Shown here in pieces: positions 55,058-63,242 of a stretch of DNA of 64,000 nt. The position numbers and the translations under genes are program-made. The number at the start of each line of letters is the position of its first letter. Positions within the stretch are counted from its first letter, which is position 1. Source of the DNA: Verrucomicrobiota bacterium (GTDB lineage Bacteria > Verrucomicrobiota > Verrucomicrobiia > Opitutales > Opitutaceae); assembly GCA_023432225.1 (NCBI GenBank), contig JAEYUW010000010.1, forward strand, positions 57,527-121,526, in the 5' to 3' direction. The notes beneath the pieces are model-generated. The model had not been told where the DNA came from and ran no database searches. It saw nothing but the letters and a program-made list of their open reading frames with translations.

Positions 55058-55151
55058 GTAGGGCCAGTCTCTGACTGGCCCGGTGAATTCTTGTTCGCGG
55101 GTTGGACTGGCGAGCGATGGTCCAACTGGGCCGGTTGAAAACCGGCCCTAC
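55058..55151. repeat. REPIN-like palindrome pair, family C (94 bp)
   Basis: The left arm is GTAG-GGCCAGTC-TCT-GACTGGCC. The right arm on the minus strand is GTAG-GGCCGGTT-TTC-AACCGGCC. A third stem, GTTGGAC/GTCCAAC, is nested between them. The right-hand GTAG provides the TAG stop codon of mrdA (55150-55148). Confidence 0.85.
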
Positions 55152-57106
55152 TTCAGGCGAAAGTCCGGCTTCGCGGCGGCGGGTGGCGCGGTTTTCTTTT
55201 CCCAGTATTTCCGGATGATCGTGTTCGCGACGGGGCCGGCGTTGAGGCCGCCGCCGTAGGTCTCGCCGATGGTGTCGCCCTCAAGCATCACGGCGATGGC
55301 GATTTCCGGATTCTCGACGGGGGCGAAGCAAATGAACCACGCGAAGTTGATGTTGCCGGTCTTGCCATCGATCGTGACCTGCTTCTGCGCGGTGCCGGTT
55401 TTGCCGGCGATACGCACGCCGGTGCGGTAGGGGCCGAGCTGGGTGAGCACCTTCGCGGTGCCGTGCGTGGTGGTGCCTTCCATGCCCTCGACCAGGGCTT
55501 CGCGCTCGTGGTCGCTCAGGCCGATGGGTTCGGTGCGCTGGCGCGGAGCGTTCGGCCGGTGCAGGATGGTGGGGACCGTGATCGTCTCGTTGCGCGCGAC
55601 CGAGGCGGCGAAACACGCCATCTCGAGGGGCGTGACGAGCAGAAAGCCCTGCCCGATGGAATAGTTCGCCGTGTCGCCGCCGGACCATGGCCCTTCCTCC
55701 GGACGCTCGCGCTTTTTCCACGTGGGATCGGGCACCAACATGCGGCCGGTTTCGCCCGGCACTTCGATCCCCGTCTTTTTGCCGAAGCCGAAACGTCGCG
55801 CTTCCTCGGCGATGCCGTCCGCGGTCGTGAGGCGCCCGGCTTCGTAGTAGTAGATGTCGCAGCTCTGGGCGATCGCCTCGGACAGGGTGATGTTGCCGTG
55901 GTGCTGGTGGCCGTTGTCGCAGTAGAAATTGCGGTTACCGATTCGGATGATGCCGTCGCAATAAATGATCGGCCGGTCGGGCACGATCGCGGCGCGACGC
56001 AGCGCGGCAATCGTCGTCAGGATTTTGAAGGTCGAGCCGGCGGGGTAGGCACCGCTGATCGCCTGGTTGAGCCATGCGCCGGAGGCCTCGATCTCCTTGG
56101 CGTAAGCGGATGAGAGTCGCGGGACGAATTTGTTGAGGTCGTAATCGGGCTTCGAAGCCAGCACGAGCACCTCACCGGTGCGGACATCGACAGCGACGGC
56201 GGCGCCTTTTCGGTCGCCGATGGCTTCTTCGGCGGCGAGTTGCAGGTCGATGTCGAGCGACGTGGTGAGGCTCTGGCCTTGGACGGGTGTGCGCGTCTCG
56301 AGCGGCTTCGGCATCTTGTAGCCGGCGTAGTCGACGCGGTAGATCGCGCCGCCGGCCTTGCCCTGGAGCGCGTCTTCGAACTGCTTTTCCAAGCCGTCGC
56401 GGCCGACGGAGCCCTTCATTTTGAAGGTGAGCAGGTCGGCATCGCCGAAGTCCTCCGGGTCGGGATCGTTGTCGACGCCGACGTAGCCGAGCACGTGCGC
56501 GGCGGCGCTGCCGTAGGGATAGTGGCGGACGCTCGCGGCCTGGACTTGCAGCGGTGACGTGACCGGCAGGCGCTCGACGAGGCGGGCGTATTCCTCGGGC
56601 GTGAGGCCGTCGAGGAGCGTGTAGGGCAGCAGACGCGATTGCGAAAAATGGCGGTTCAGGTCGCGGGCGTCGATTTGCTCGCGGCGGCCGAGGATGGTGT
56701 TGACCTGATCGAGGAAGCGCTGCGCCACCGCCATGCGGACGATCTGATTGACCTGGCTGGCCGAAGGGCGGTCGGACTTCGGGAGGGCGCGGTAGTTTTG
56801 CACGACCTTGTTGAACTCCGCGGCGAACTCGGCGCGCAGCTCGGCGAGGTTGAGCACGACGGAGAAGCGTGCGCGGTTCTCGACGAGGGGGCGGCCCTCG
56901 CGATCGAAGATCGTGCCGCGCGGGCCGGGGATGATGATTCGGCGCTGGCTCTGGCGGCGCTCTTCTTCGGAGTTTTTCCAGCTCTGGAACAGCTGCTGGT
57001 AGCCGACGCCGGCGGTGAGCACGAGCACGAGCAGCGCCACGATGCCGTAGAAGGCGAGCAGGCGCGGGTTGCGCGCGGCGTGGGTTTCGATCGGGGCGGA
57101 GCTCAC
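55148..57106 (-). CDS. mrdA: Penicillin-binding protein 2 (elongasome transpeptidase)
   Basis: PBP2, 652 residues, the class B transpeptidase of the rod complex. One N-terminal membrane helix (about 18-40) is followed by the pedestal domain (RRIIIPGPRGTIFDREGRPL) and the transpeptidase domain. S358 and K361 form the S-x-x-K motif (AGSTFKIL), SCDIYYYEAG is the SxN-equivalent block (here SCD, as usual in PBP2) and KTGTAQKQ is the K-T-G motif. The start seems to be GTG (57106). It lies 31 bases after mreD in the mreBCD-mrdA order. The stop codon TAG comes from the GTAG of the neighbouring repeat. Confidence 0.95.
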   Translation of the reverse strand: MSSAPIETHAARNPRLLAFYGIVALLVLVLTAGVGYQQLFQSWKNSEEERRQSQRRIIIPGPRGTIFDREGRPLVENRARFSVVLNLAELRAEFAAEFNKVVQNYRALPKSDRPSASQVNQIVRMAVAQRFLDQVNTILGRREQIDARDLNRHFSQSRLLPYTLLDGLTPEEYARLVERLPVTSPLQVQAASVRHYPYGSAAAHVLGYVGVDNDPDPEDFGDADLLTFKMKGSVGRDGLEKQFEDALQGKAGGAIYRVDYAGYKMPKPLETRTPVQGQSLTTSLDIDLQLAAEEAIGDRKGAAVAVDVRTGEVLVLASKPDYDLNKFVPRLSSAYAKEIEASGAWLNQAISGAYPAGSTFKILTTIAALRRAAIVPDRPIIYCDGIIRIGNRNFYCDNGHQHHGNITLSEAIAQSCDIYYYEAGRLTTADGIAEEARRFGFGKKTGIEVPGETGRMLVPDPTWKKRERPEEGPWSGGDTANYSIGQGFLLVTPLEMACFAASVARNETITVPTILHRPNAPRQRTEPIGLSDHEREALVEGMEGTTTHGTAKVLTQLGPYRTGVRIAGKTGTAQKQVTIDGKTGNINFAWFICFAPVENPEIAIAVMLEGDTIGETYGGGLNAGPVANTIIRKYWEKKTAPPAAAKPDFRLK

Positions 57107-57137
57107 GGCAGCAACAAAGGGCGTGGCGCGCAGAAAA

Positions 57138-57671
57138 TCAAAGCTCGACGCGCCGGCCGGTTTCGGGATCGAGGCGGGCGCGGGCGAGCAGCGCGGCGTT
57201 CAGGCCCATGAACCACGGCGTGACGAGCGCGATGACGAGTTGCGAAGCGATCAGATCGACGAAGACGCGCAGCCACGCGCCGGCGGGGCGGGGATTTTCG
57301 CCGATGACGAGCGTCGTGAGCGCGAGGATGAGAAAAAGATTGGCGAGCAGCGCAACAACGGTGGCGAAGATCGGCTCGTCGCGCGGGAAGCGGCGTCGGC
57401 CGTAAAGCAACACGGCGTGCACGAAGCCGAGCAGCACGAGATGGGCGCCGAACGGCGTCGGCGTCAGTGCGTCGAAGGCGAGACCGCTGAGTGTTGTGGC
57501 GAGGAAGCCGTGGCGGTAGTCGAGCTTGAGCGCGGCATACGGCACGAACAGACCGCAGACGTAGATCGCGATCGCGTAGGGCGCGAGGTAGTGGTTCGCC
57601 AAGCCCGTGAGCCAAATGAGCAGGAGGTTGGCGAGCAGGACGAGCAGCCAGCGGATGTCGCGGGATTTCAT
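57138..57671 (-). CDS. mreD: Rod shape-determining protein MreD
   Basis: A 177-residue inner-membrane protein with five hydrophobic helices, part of the MreBCD elongasome. Sequence conservation in MreD is low; here the assignment rests on helix pattern (DIRWLLVLLANLLLIWLTGLANH, GFLATTLSGLAFDALTPTPFGAHLVLLGFVH), length and position between mreC and mrdA. The FDALTPTPFGAHLVLLG loop corresponds to the family's D-x-x-x-x-x-P-x-G motif. It is preceded by a family B repeat. Confidence 0.88.
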   Translation of the reverse strand: MKSRDIRWLLVLLANLLLIWLTGLANHYLAPYAIAIYVCGLFVPYAALKLDYRHGFLATTLSGLAFDALTPTPFGAHLVLLGFVHAVLLYGRRRFPRDEPIFATVVALLANLFLILALTTLVIGENPRPAGAWLRVFVDLIASQLVIALVTPWFMGLNAALLARARLDPETGRRVEL

Positions 57672-57699
57672 CGGCGGCTCGGTGGCGTCGACGCCAGGT

Positions 57700-57778
57700 G
57701 TAGGGCGGGGGCTCCCGACCCCGCCGAGGAGGTGACAACGCGTGCGCGCGACGGCGGGGTCGGGAGACCCCGCCCTAC
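57700..57778. repeat. REPIN-like palindrome pair, family B (79 bp)
   Basis: Both arms are GTAG-GGCGGGG(T/G)C-loop-GACCCCGCC. It sits between mreC and mreD, within what should be a single operon, and could form a stable hairpin in the mRNA between the two genes. Confidence 0.85.
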
Positions 57779-57816
57779 AACGTCGACACGGAGAATCGGT
57801 GCGGCGCGCACGGGCT

Positions 57817-58656
57817 TCACGGCGTGTCTGGCGACACCGGCACGAGCACGGTCACTTCGGTGAGTGCGCCGAGGCGATCGTCGAGCCGGACGTCGCCGGT
57901 TTGAAACAGGCCGTCCGTCGACGGTTCCAGATGGATCATTTCGCCGATCGTGAGTCCGGCAGGGAAGACGCCACCGAGGCCGGACGTGACGAGGCGCTTC
58001 GGCTGATTGGCGCGGGCGGCAATGTCGAGCGCGACAAACTCCACCGTGCCGCTCGGCGTTTTGAAGGCGTCGTTCACGCCGCCTTGGTAGGAGACCGGAC
58101 GGCTGTCGCCTTCGGCGCTCGCCGCGATGCGGAAGGTCGGGCTCGAAACGAGGTCGACCACGGCGGTGTAGGCGTAGACCTCGACCACGCGACCGACCAC
58201 ACCGCCGACGAACACGACGGGCGCGCCGACGGGGATGCCGTAGTTGCGGCCTTTGCGGATGACGAGGCGCTGCCACCACGCGGTGAAATCGCGTTTCGCC
58301 ACGCGGGCGGGCTCGGAGCGGTAGGCGGGGAGCGGCGGGAGCTTGAGGAGGTTTTCGAGGCGGAGGATCTCGGCGTGGAGTTGCTCGTTTTCCTGGAGGC
58401 GCAACTCGTAGGCGGCGTTGAGGCGCGCGAGGTCGCGGCCGGCTTCGATGATCTCGTTTTTCGGGCGCGTGCGCAGCGCCCAGAATTCCTGGAGGTCTGT
58501 GACGTAGGACTGCGCGGCGGCGAACGGGGCTTGCAGCTCGAAGAACGTGACGCGCGTGAAGGACTTCACGACCAGCGGCACGAGCAGCCAGAGGAGCAGC
58601 ACGAGGCCGAGCGTGGCGAACGGGCGGGCTTGATCGAAGCGTTGGTGGGGCGGCAC
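57817..58656 (-). CDS. mreC: Rod shape-determining protein MreC
   Basis: MreC, 279 residues. A single membrane helix (about residues 12-30) is followed by a coiled coil (about 60-105, DLARLNAAYELRLQENEQLHAEILRLENLL) and a two-part beta domain (VFVGGVVGRVVEVYAYTAVVDLVSS, VTSGLGGVFPAGLTIGEMIH), the typical periplasmic layout. It links MreB to the synthases in the elongasome. The length is normal. Both its 5' and 3' intergenic gaps contain REPIN-like elements. Confidence 0.94.
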   Translation of the reverse strand: MPPHQRFDQARPFATLGLVLLLWLLVPLVVKSFTRVTFFELQAPFAAAQSYVTDLQEFWALRTRPKNEIIEAGRDLARLNAAYELRLQENEQLHAEILRLENLLKLPPLPAYRSEPARVAKRDFTAWWQRLVIRKGRNYGIPVGAPVVFVGGVVGRVVEVYAYTAVVDLVSSPTFRIAASAEGDSRPVSYQGGVNDAFKTPSGTVEFVALDIAARANQPKRLVTSGLGGVFPAGLTIGEMIHLEPSTDGLFQTGDVRLDDRLGALTEVTVLVPVSPDTP

Positions 58657-58697
58657 GGTGAGAAGTGGCCTAGTGCCTCAGGACTCGCTGTGGCGTG

Positions 58698-58772
58698 GTA
58701 GGTTGCGCGCTTGCGCGCAACTCGAATGCCGAGCCCTGGCGGAACGAGTGGCGCGGCGAGCGCGCCAGCTAC
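58698..58772. repeat. REPIN-like palindrome pair, family F (75 bp)
   Basis: The left arm is GTAG-GTTGCGCG-CTTG-CGCGCAAC. The right arm on the minus strand is GTAG-CTGGCGCG-CTCGC-CGCGCCAC. The clean left stem is the best example of this family in the window. Confidence 0.82.
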
Positions 58773-58823
58773 TCTGCGGCGCGCGCGACAACTTTGTCAC
58801 CTGATCGGCCCCTGCGCGGCGGA

Positions 58824-58911
58824 GTAGGGCCTCACCTCGTGTGAGGCCTCGGATGCGAGCGCGGCCCGCGCCGCGAAACCAAGCGAGGCTCGACGCGAGG
58901 TCGAGCCCTAC
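58824..58911. repeat. REPIN-like palindrome pair, family A, inverted orientation (88 bp)
   Basis: The same 88-bp asymmetric element as at 7896, 28538 and 38351, but in the opposite orientation: the GGCCTCAC arm comes first. Both feet are GTAG/CTAC, and the loops are complementary apart from one position. Confidence 0.85.
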
Positions 58912-58978
58912 ATTCGAGTCCCAGCGCGGGCTGAAGCGTCGCGCCACCGGAAGATCAACGCACATGGTGCGCACGGCA

Positions 58979-60004
58979 TCAGAAATCCGACGCGATGCGG
59001 TAGAGCTCGTCGATGTTGTTCAGGAACACGCCGGTGCCGTTCGCGACGGCGGAGAGCGGGTCATCCGAGACGGTGACGGGCAGGCCGGTTTTTTCCGAAA
59101 GGAGTTTGTCGATGCCGCGGATGAGCGAACCGCCGCCGGCCATGACGAAACCGCGGTCGACGAGATCGGCGGAGAGTTCCGGCGGGCAGCGCTCGAGGGC
59201 GGCGCGCACGGCTTCGACGATCGAAGCGATGGTGTCGGCGAGGGCTTCGCGGATTTCCTGCGAGGTGATGTGAATCGTCTTCGGCAGACCGGCGACGGAA
59301 TCGCGACCCTTGACCTCCATCGCCAGCTCCTGGTCGAGCGGGTAGGCGGAGCCGATGGTCATCTTGATTTCTTCCGCCGTGCGCTCGCCGATGAGCAGGT
59401 TGTAGGCGCGCTTCATGTAGTTGATGATGGCGAGGTCGAGCTCGTCACCGGCGACGCGGATGGACTTCGAAAAGACGATGCCGGAGAGCGAAATGATCGC
59501 GATCTCCGTGGTGCCGCCGCCGATGTCGACGATCATGTTGGCGGCGGGTTCGTCGACGGGCAGGCCGACGCCGAGCGCGGCGGCCATGGGCTCGAGAATG
59601 GTGATGACTTCGCGAGCGCCGGCGTGCGTGGCGGATTCCTTCACGGCGCGCTTTTCGACTTCGGTGATGCCCGAGGGAATCGCGACGACGACGCGCGGCG
59701 AGACGACCTTCGAGTTGTTGTGCACCTTTTTGATGAAGTAGCGCAGCATCGCCTCGGTGATGTCGAAGTCGGCGATGACGCCGTCCTTCATGGGGCGGAT
59801 GGCGGTGATGTTGCCGGGGGTGCGGCCGAGCATCTTTTTCGCCTCGTCGCCGACGGCGAGGACCTTGCGGGAGCCGGTGTGGACCGCGACGACGGACGGC
59901 TCACGGAGCACGATGCCCTTGTCCTTCACGTAGACGAGGGTGTTCGCGGTGCCTAAGTCGATGCCGATGTCGTTGGAAAATAGTCCCAGCAGTTGGTTGA
60001 ACAT
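58979..60004 (-). CDS. mreB: Rod shape-determining protein MreB
   Basis: MreB, 341 residues, the bacterial actin that organises lateral wall synthesis. Phosphate-1 motif DIGIDLGTANTLVYVK, connect-1, phosphate-2 VDIGGGTTEIAIIS, adenosine motif VMAGGGSLIRGIDKLLSE and the C-terminal DDPLSAVANGTG are all present. The ATG at 60004 (MFNQLLGLFSNDIG) was chosen as in other MreB; an in-frame ATG nine codons upstream would overlap the proposed -10 box. It is the first gene of the mreB-mreC-mreD-mrdA cluster. Confidence 0.97.
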   Translation of the reverse strand: MFNQLLGLFSNDIGIDLGTANTLVYVKDKGIVLREPSVVAVHTGSRKVLAVGDEAKKMLGRTPGNITAIRPMKDGVIADFDITEAMLRYFIKKVHNNSKVVSPRVVVAIPSGITEVEKRAVKESATHAGAREVITILEPMAAALGVGLPVDEPAANMIVDIGGGTTEIAIISLSGIVFSKSIRVAGDELDLAIINYMKRAYNLLIGERTAEEIKMTIGSAYPLDQELAMEVKGRDSVAGLPKTIHITSQEIREALADTIASIVEAVRAALERCPPELSADLVDRGFVMAGGGSLIRGIDKLLSEKTGLPVTVSDDPLSAVANGTGVFLNNIDELYRIASDF

Positions 60005-60026
60005 GTCGCGGTAGCAGGGTTTCCGA

Positions 60027-60056
60027 ATCAAAGCCGCGCGCGAGCGAAATTGTCAA
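60027..60056 (-). promoter_or_regulatory. Candidate sigma-70 promoter for mreB
   Basis: On the minus strand TTGACA (60056-60051) is followed after 18 bases by TTTGAT (60032-60027), a 4/6 match to the -10 consensus. The transcript would start about 16 bases before the chosen mreB ATG, giving a short leader. This is a prediction by eye only. Confidence 0.4.
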
Positions 60057-60561
60057 AACCAAAGCCGTTGAGCGGCGGAGGTTTGGAGGATGCGGCGCGT
60101 GGTTCGAGGCGGCGCAGACAGCGCGCGGCGACCGCGTGGTTGTTCGCACGCGGCCTTGGTGTGCTCGCGTGGGTGGCGTTGCAGCGGAGTGGCGCGCAGA
60201 ACGATTCGTTGCGTCGAAAGCGGGCGGTTCGCGAAGGCGCGTGCATCCGGCGGATTCATCGCGGGCCTTCCCGCGTTCGTTGGCGGTGCGAGCGGTTTTG
60301 CGGGGTGAGTCGTTGGGGCAGCATCGCGCTCGCGGCACGAGGTTCGCGGTGCCTGCAGAGGCGCTGGAGCGCACGGCGCCTTGGGTGGGCAGATTTTTTA
60401 GGCGAAATGGATGCCGGTGCTTGACGCGAAGGAGGATTGCGCACTTTTCGGACTGCATTCGTGGCGCGCGACGACGCGGGCGAGAGTTCTCGGGCAGGCA
60501 CGCGGCCGGATGACTCGCCGATGTCTCGGTTCGTTGCGCGAGTGACGCCCCTTTTTTCGCA
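60057..60561. other. Gene-free region between mreB and the CPA2 antiporter
   Basis: About 500 bases are open in several overlapping frames on both strands, which is usual for GC-rich DNA. None has a recognised product, a ribosome site or consistent codon use. No REPIN-like element or terminator was seen. The region must contain the promoter of the gene at 60562 and, at its left end, that of mreB. Confidence 0.5.
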
Positions 60562-62850
60562 ATGTCAGGCATCAACCTCATTCAAGACCTCGCGGTGGTC
60601 ATGCTCGTGGCCGGATTGGTCGGCTGGGTGTGTCATCGCATCGGGCTGTCCGTCATCGTGGGCTTTCTCGCCGCGGGCATGGTGATCGGTCCGTTCACTC
60701 CACCGTTCTCGCTCGTGACCGACGCGGCACGCATCGACACGCTGGCGCAGGTCGGCCTCGTGTTTCTGATGTTCTCGATCGGCATGAAGCTCAGCCTGCG
60801 CCGACTGCGGCGGCTCGGGATGTCGCTGCTGATCGCCACGGGCGTCACGGCGTCCATCGTTTACAGTCTGTCGCGGCTCGGTTCGCCGCTGCTCGGTTTT
60901 TCGAGTCAGGAAGCGGTGTTTTTCTCGGCGATGATCATCGTCTCGTCGTCGGCGATCATCGGCAAGGTGCTGCAGGAAACCGGGCTGAACCACGACAAGT
61001 CGGGCCAGATGGCGATGGGCATCACGGTGCTCGAGGACGTGGTGGCGGTGATCTCGCTGGCGCTGCTCAATTCGGTGGTGCTGCTCGGCGGGATGGGCGA
61101 GGCGAAGCTCGGTGAGACGATCGGCATCATGGGCGCGTTCGTGGCTTTGGCGGGCGTCGTGAGTCTGTTGGCGGTGCCGTGGCTGCTGCGCAAACTGAAC
61201 GAGTCGGCGAACGAGGAACTGCAGACGCTGATGGTGGCGGGTATGATGCTCGGCTTGGCGCTGATCGCACAGCGCGCGGGGTATTCGTTGGCGATGGGGG
61301 CGTTCATCCTTGGCTCGATCGTGGCGGAGACGCCGCATCGGGCGCAGGTGGATCGCGTGTTCGAGGGCGCGCGCGACATGTTCAGCGCGGTGTTCTTCGT
61401 GTCGATCGGCATGCAGATCGACGTGCGGCTGCTCGGCGACTCGTGGGCGCTCGTGCTGGGCGCGTCGGCACTGGCGTTGACGGTGCGTATTTTTGCGGGG
61501 ACGGCGGGCATGCTCGTGACAGGCGCGAAACTGCGCGAGGCCACGCGCGTGGGTCTGATGGTGACGCCCATCGGCGAGTTTTCGTTCATCATCGCGCAGC
61601 TCGGCACGAGTTCGGGCGTGATCCCGGAAAAATTTCGGGCGCTCGCGGTGGGGCTGTCGTTGGTGACGGCGTTCGCGGCGCCGATCCTGACGCGGCGCTC
61701 CGTGGGCATTAGCGATTGGCTCGATGCGCGGCAGCCGGAGTGGTTCAAGGCGTGGCTGGATCAGCATGGCCGTCTGCTGGAGCGGCTGCAGGCCCGGCAG
61801 AAGCGCAGCGTGTTGTGGCAGCTCAGCCGCAAGCGCGTGATTCAGATCGGCCTCGAGGTGCTGTTGGTCACGGGCATGCTGGTGTTCGCGGATCCGTTGT
61901 TCGCGGGGGTTCAGCGGTTCCTGCCGGACGAAACGCTGTTCACGGGCGCGCCTCGGGTGATTTTCTGGGCGTTGCTCGCGCTGGCGATATTGCCGCTGCT
62001 GCTCGCGATCTGGCGGAACTCCTCGGCGCTCGCGATGATCTTCGCCGAGGTGACGACGAGCGAGCACCCGCAAGGGTTGCGGTTGCGGACGTTCGTCGAG
62101 GGCGGGCTGAAGGTCGCGCTCTTCGTGGCGATGTTCGTGTGGTTGAGCGCGCTCGTGCCGATCGCCAGCCTCGGACGTTGGTTTCCGTTGGTGGTGGTGA
62201 CGGTGCTGGTCGTGGTGGGGTTGCTGCTGCGGCGGAAGCTGAGTTACTGGCACAGCGTGCTCGAATTGGAATTGCAGGAGCGTCTTGTCGAACAGGGGCC
62301 GAAACTCACGGGCACGGCGGCACCGTTCCTCGCCTCGCATCGCGAGTGGCATCTCAAGCTCAGCGAATGCGTGTTGCCGGACCAGGCGGACGTGCGCGGG
62401 CGCACGATCGGTGAACTCGCGCTGCGCAAGCGCTTCGGTTGCACCGTGGCGGGCGTGGAGCGCCAGGGCGTGATGATCGGGAATCCATCGCCGCAGACCG
62501 CGTTGTATCCGCGTGACAAAATTCTGCTGCTCGGCGACGCCAAGCAGACCGCGGAGTGTCGCGAGTTTTTGTTGGCAGCGACGGGAGCGGCGGCGTCGTC
62601 AACCTTCGACGAAGTACGAATGGAAATGGTGCCCGTGCCGGTGGGGAGCGGCTTGGCCGGACGCACGCTGGCCGATCTGGCGCCGACGCGTCACGTGGGC
62701 GTGCAGGTGGCCGGCGTGAATCGCGGCGGCGTGCGCATCCTCAATCCCAGCGGCGACGAAAAACTCCTCGCGGATGACGAGGTGCTCGTGCTCGGCACGC
62801 CGGATCAGATCAAGGCGTTCAAGGTCTGGGTGCACGAAGGAGCGGTGTGA
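60562..62850 (+). CDS. CPA2 family cation:proton antiporter with two TrkA-C domains
   Basis: A 762-residue membrane protein. The first ~390 residues form the twelve-helix CPA2 (Kef/YbaL-type) transporter with HRIGLSVIVGFLAAGMVIGP, the ion-site region GLVFLMFSIGMKLSLRRL and AMGITVLEDVVAVISLALL. A second set of about four helices (455-475, 490-505, 540-560, 570-585) follows, and then two RCK-C/TrkA-C domains (about 600-680 and 690-760, VLPDQADVRGRTIGELALRKRFGCTVAGVER and VPVGSGLAGRTLADLAPTRHVGVQVAGVNRGG). The nucleotide-binding TrkA-N domain is absent. The ion could be K+ or Na+. It is likely monocistronic, because a terminator and a convergent gene follow. Confidence 0.92.
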   Translation: MSGINLIQDLAVVMLVAGLVGWVCHRIGLSVIVGFLAAGMVIGPFTPPFSLVTDAARIDTLAQVGLVFLMFSIGMKLSLRRLRRLGMSLLIATGVTASIVYSLSRLGSPLLGFSSQEAVFFSAMIIVSSSAIIGKVLQETGLNHDKSGQMAMGITVLEDVVAVISLALLNSVVLLGGMGEAKLGETIGIMGAFVALAGVVSLLAVPWLLRKLNESANEELQTLMVAGMMLGLALIAQRAGYSLAMGAFILGSIVAETPHRAQVDRVFEGARDMFSAVFFVSIGMQIDVRLLGDSWALVLGASALALTVRIFAGTAGMLVTGAKLREATRVGLMVTPIGEFSFIIAQLGTSSGVIPEKFRALAVGLSLVTAFAAPILTRRSVGISDWLDARQPEWFKAWLDQHGRLLERLQARQKRSVLWQLSRKRVIQIGLEVLLVTGMLVFADPLFAGVQRFLPDETLFTGAPRVIFWALLALAILPLLLAIWRNSSALAMIFAEVTTSEHPQGLRLRTFVEGGLKVALFVAMFVWLSALVPIASLGRWFPLVVVTVLVVVGLLLRRKLSYWHSVLELELQERLVEQGPKLTGTAAPFLASHREWHLKLSECVLPDQADVRGRTIGELALRKRFGCTVAGVERQGVMIGNPSPQTALYPRDKILLLGDAKQTAECREFLLAATGAAASSTFDEVRMEMVPVPVGSGLAGRTLADLAPTRHVGVQVAGVNRGGVRILNPSGDEKLLADDEVLVLGTPDQIKAFKVWVHEGAV

Positions 62851-62881
62851 GGCGGCTTCCCTCACGCGAGGGTCGAGAGAA

Positions 62882-62910
62882 ATAAAAAAGCGCGCCGGAG
62901 AGGCGCGCTT
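62882..62910 (-). terminator. Rho-independent terminator of tatA
   Basis: On the minus strand an AAGCGCGCC/GGCGCGCTT stem with a five-base loop is followed by TTTTTATT, 27 bases past the tatA stop. On the plus strand it lies between the CPA2 stop and tatA and may also act there, but without a T-tract. Confidence 0.8.
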
Positions 62911-62936
62911 GAGATTCGCAGCGAGGCGAGGGGAGC

Positions 62937-63188
62937 TCAGTTATTGCGGAGCTTGCTGGCGTCGTTGCCCGCCGGCGCGTCGGTCTTTGCGGCCGGCTTC
63001 TTCTCGTCCTCGTCGTTGTCCGCTTCTTTCGACGCCTTCTTGAACTCCTTCACGGACTGACCGAGGCCCTTGGCGAGCTGCGGGAGTTTGGCGCCGCCGA
63101 ACAGGAGCAGGATGATGATCAGGATGATGATCAGTTCCGTGCCACCGAGGCCGAAGATGCCGGCGAGAGGGAAAGTGACGTGGGACAT
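62937..63188 (-). CDS. tatA: Twin-arginine translocase subunit TatA/TatE
   Basis: An 83-residue protein with a single N-terminal membrane helix, then GGAKLPQLAKGLGQSVKEFKKASKE, the amphipathic helix typical of TatA, and a charged tail (DNDEDEKKPAAKTDAPAG). FGLGGTELIIILIIILLLFG is the helix. TatB would be longer, and E at position 18 fits TatA. It exports folded proteins through the inner membrane. tatC is not in the window. It lies 54 bases downstream of the sigma factor gene and ends at a terminator. Confidence 0.93.
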   Translation of the reverse strand: MSHVTFPLAGIFGLGGTELIIILIIILLLFGGAKLPQLAKGLGQSVKEFKKASKEADNDEDEKKPAAKTDAPAGNDASKLRNN

Positions 63189-63242
63189 GGTGAGCGGAGG
63201 CTACTTTGTCGAGGAAGTGAGTAAAGGCGCAAACCGACGCGG

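Larger units (their letters stand above)
58657..58978. other. Intergenic region between mreC and mreB with two palindrome pairs
   Basis: This 322-bp gap inside the mre cluster contains a family F pair (58698-58772) and a family A pair (58824-58911) and little else. No promoter, terminator T-tract or small gene was recognised. If mreBCD is one transcript, both elements are transcribed. Confidence 0.6.

Noticed and set aside
60136..60513. Overlapping frames in the mreB-CPA2 gap as a possible small gene
   Set aside because: Several frames are open on both strands with no ribosome site, no domain and Arg/Ala/Gly-rich content.
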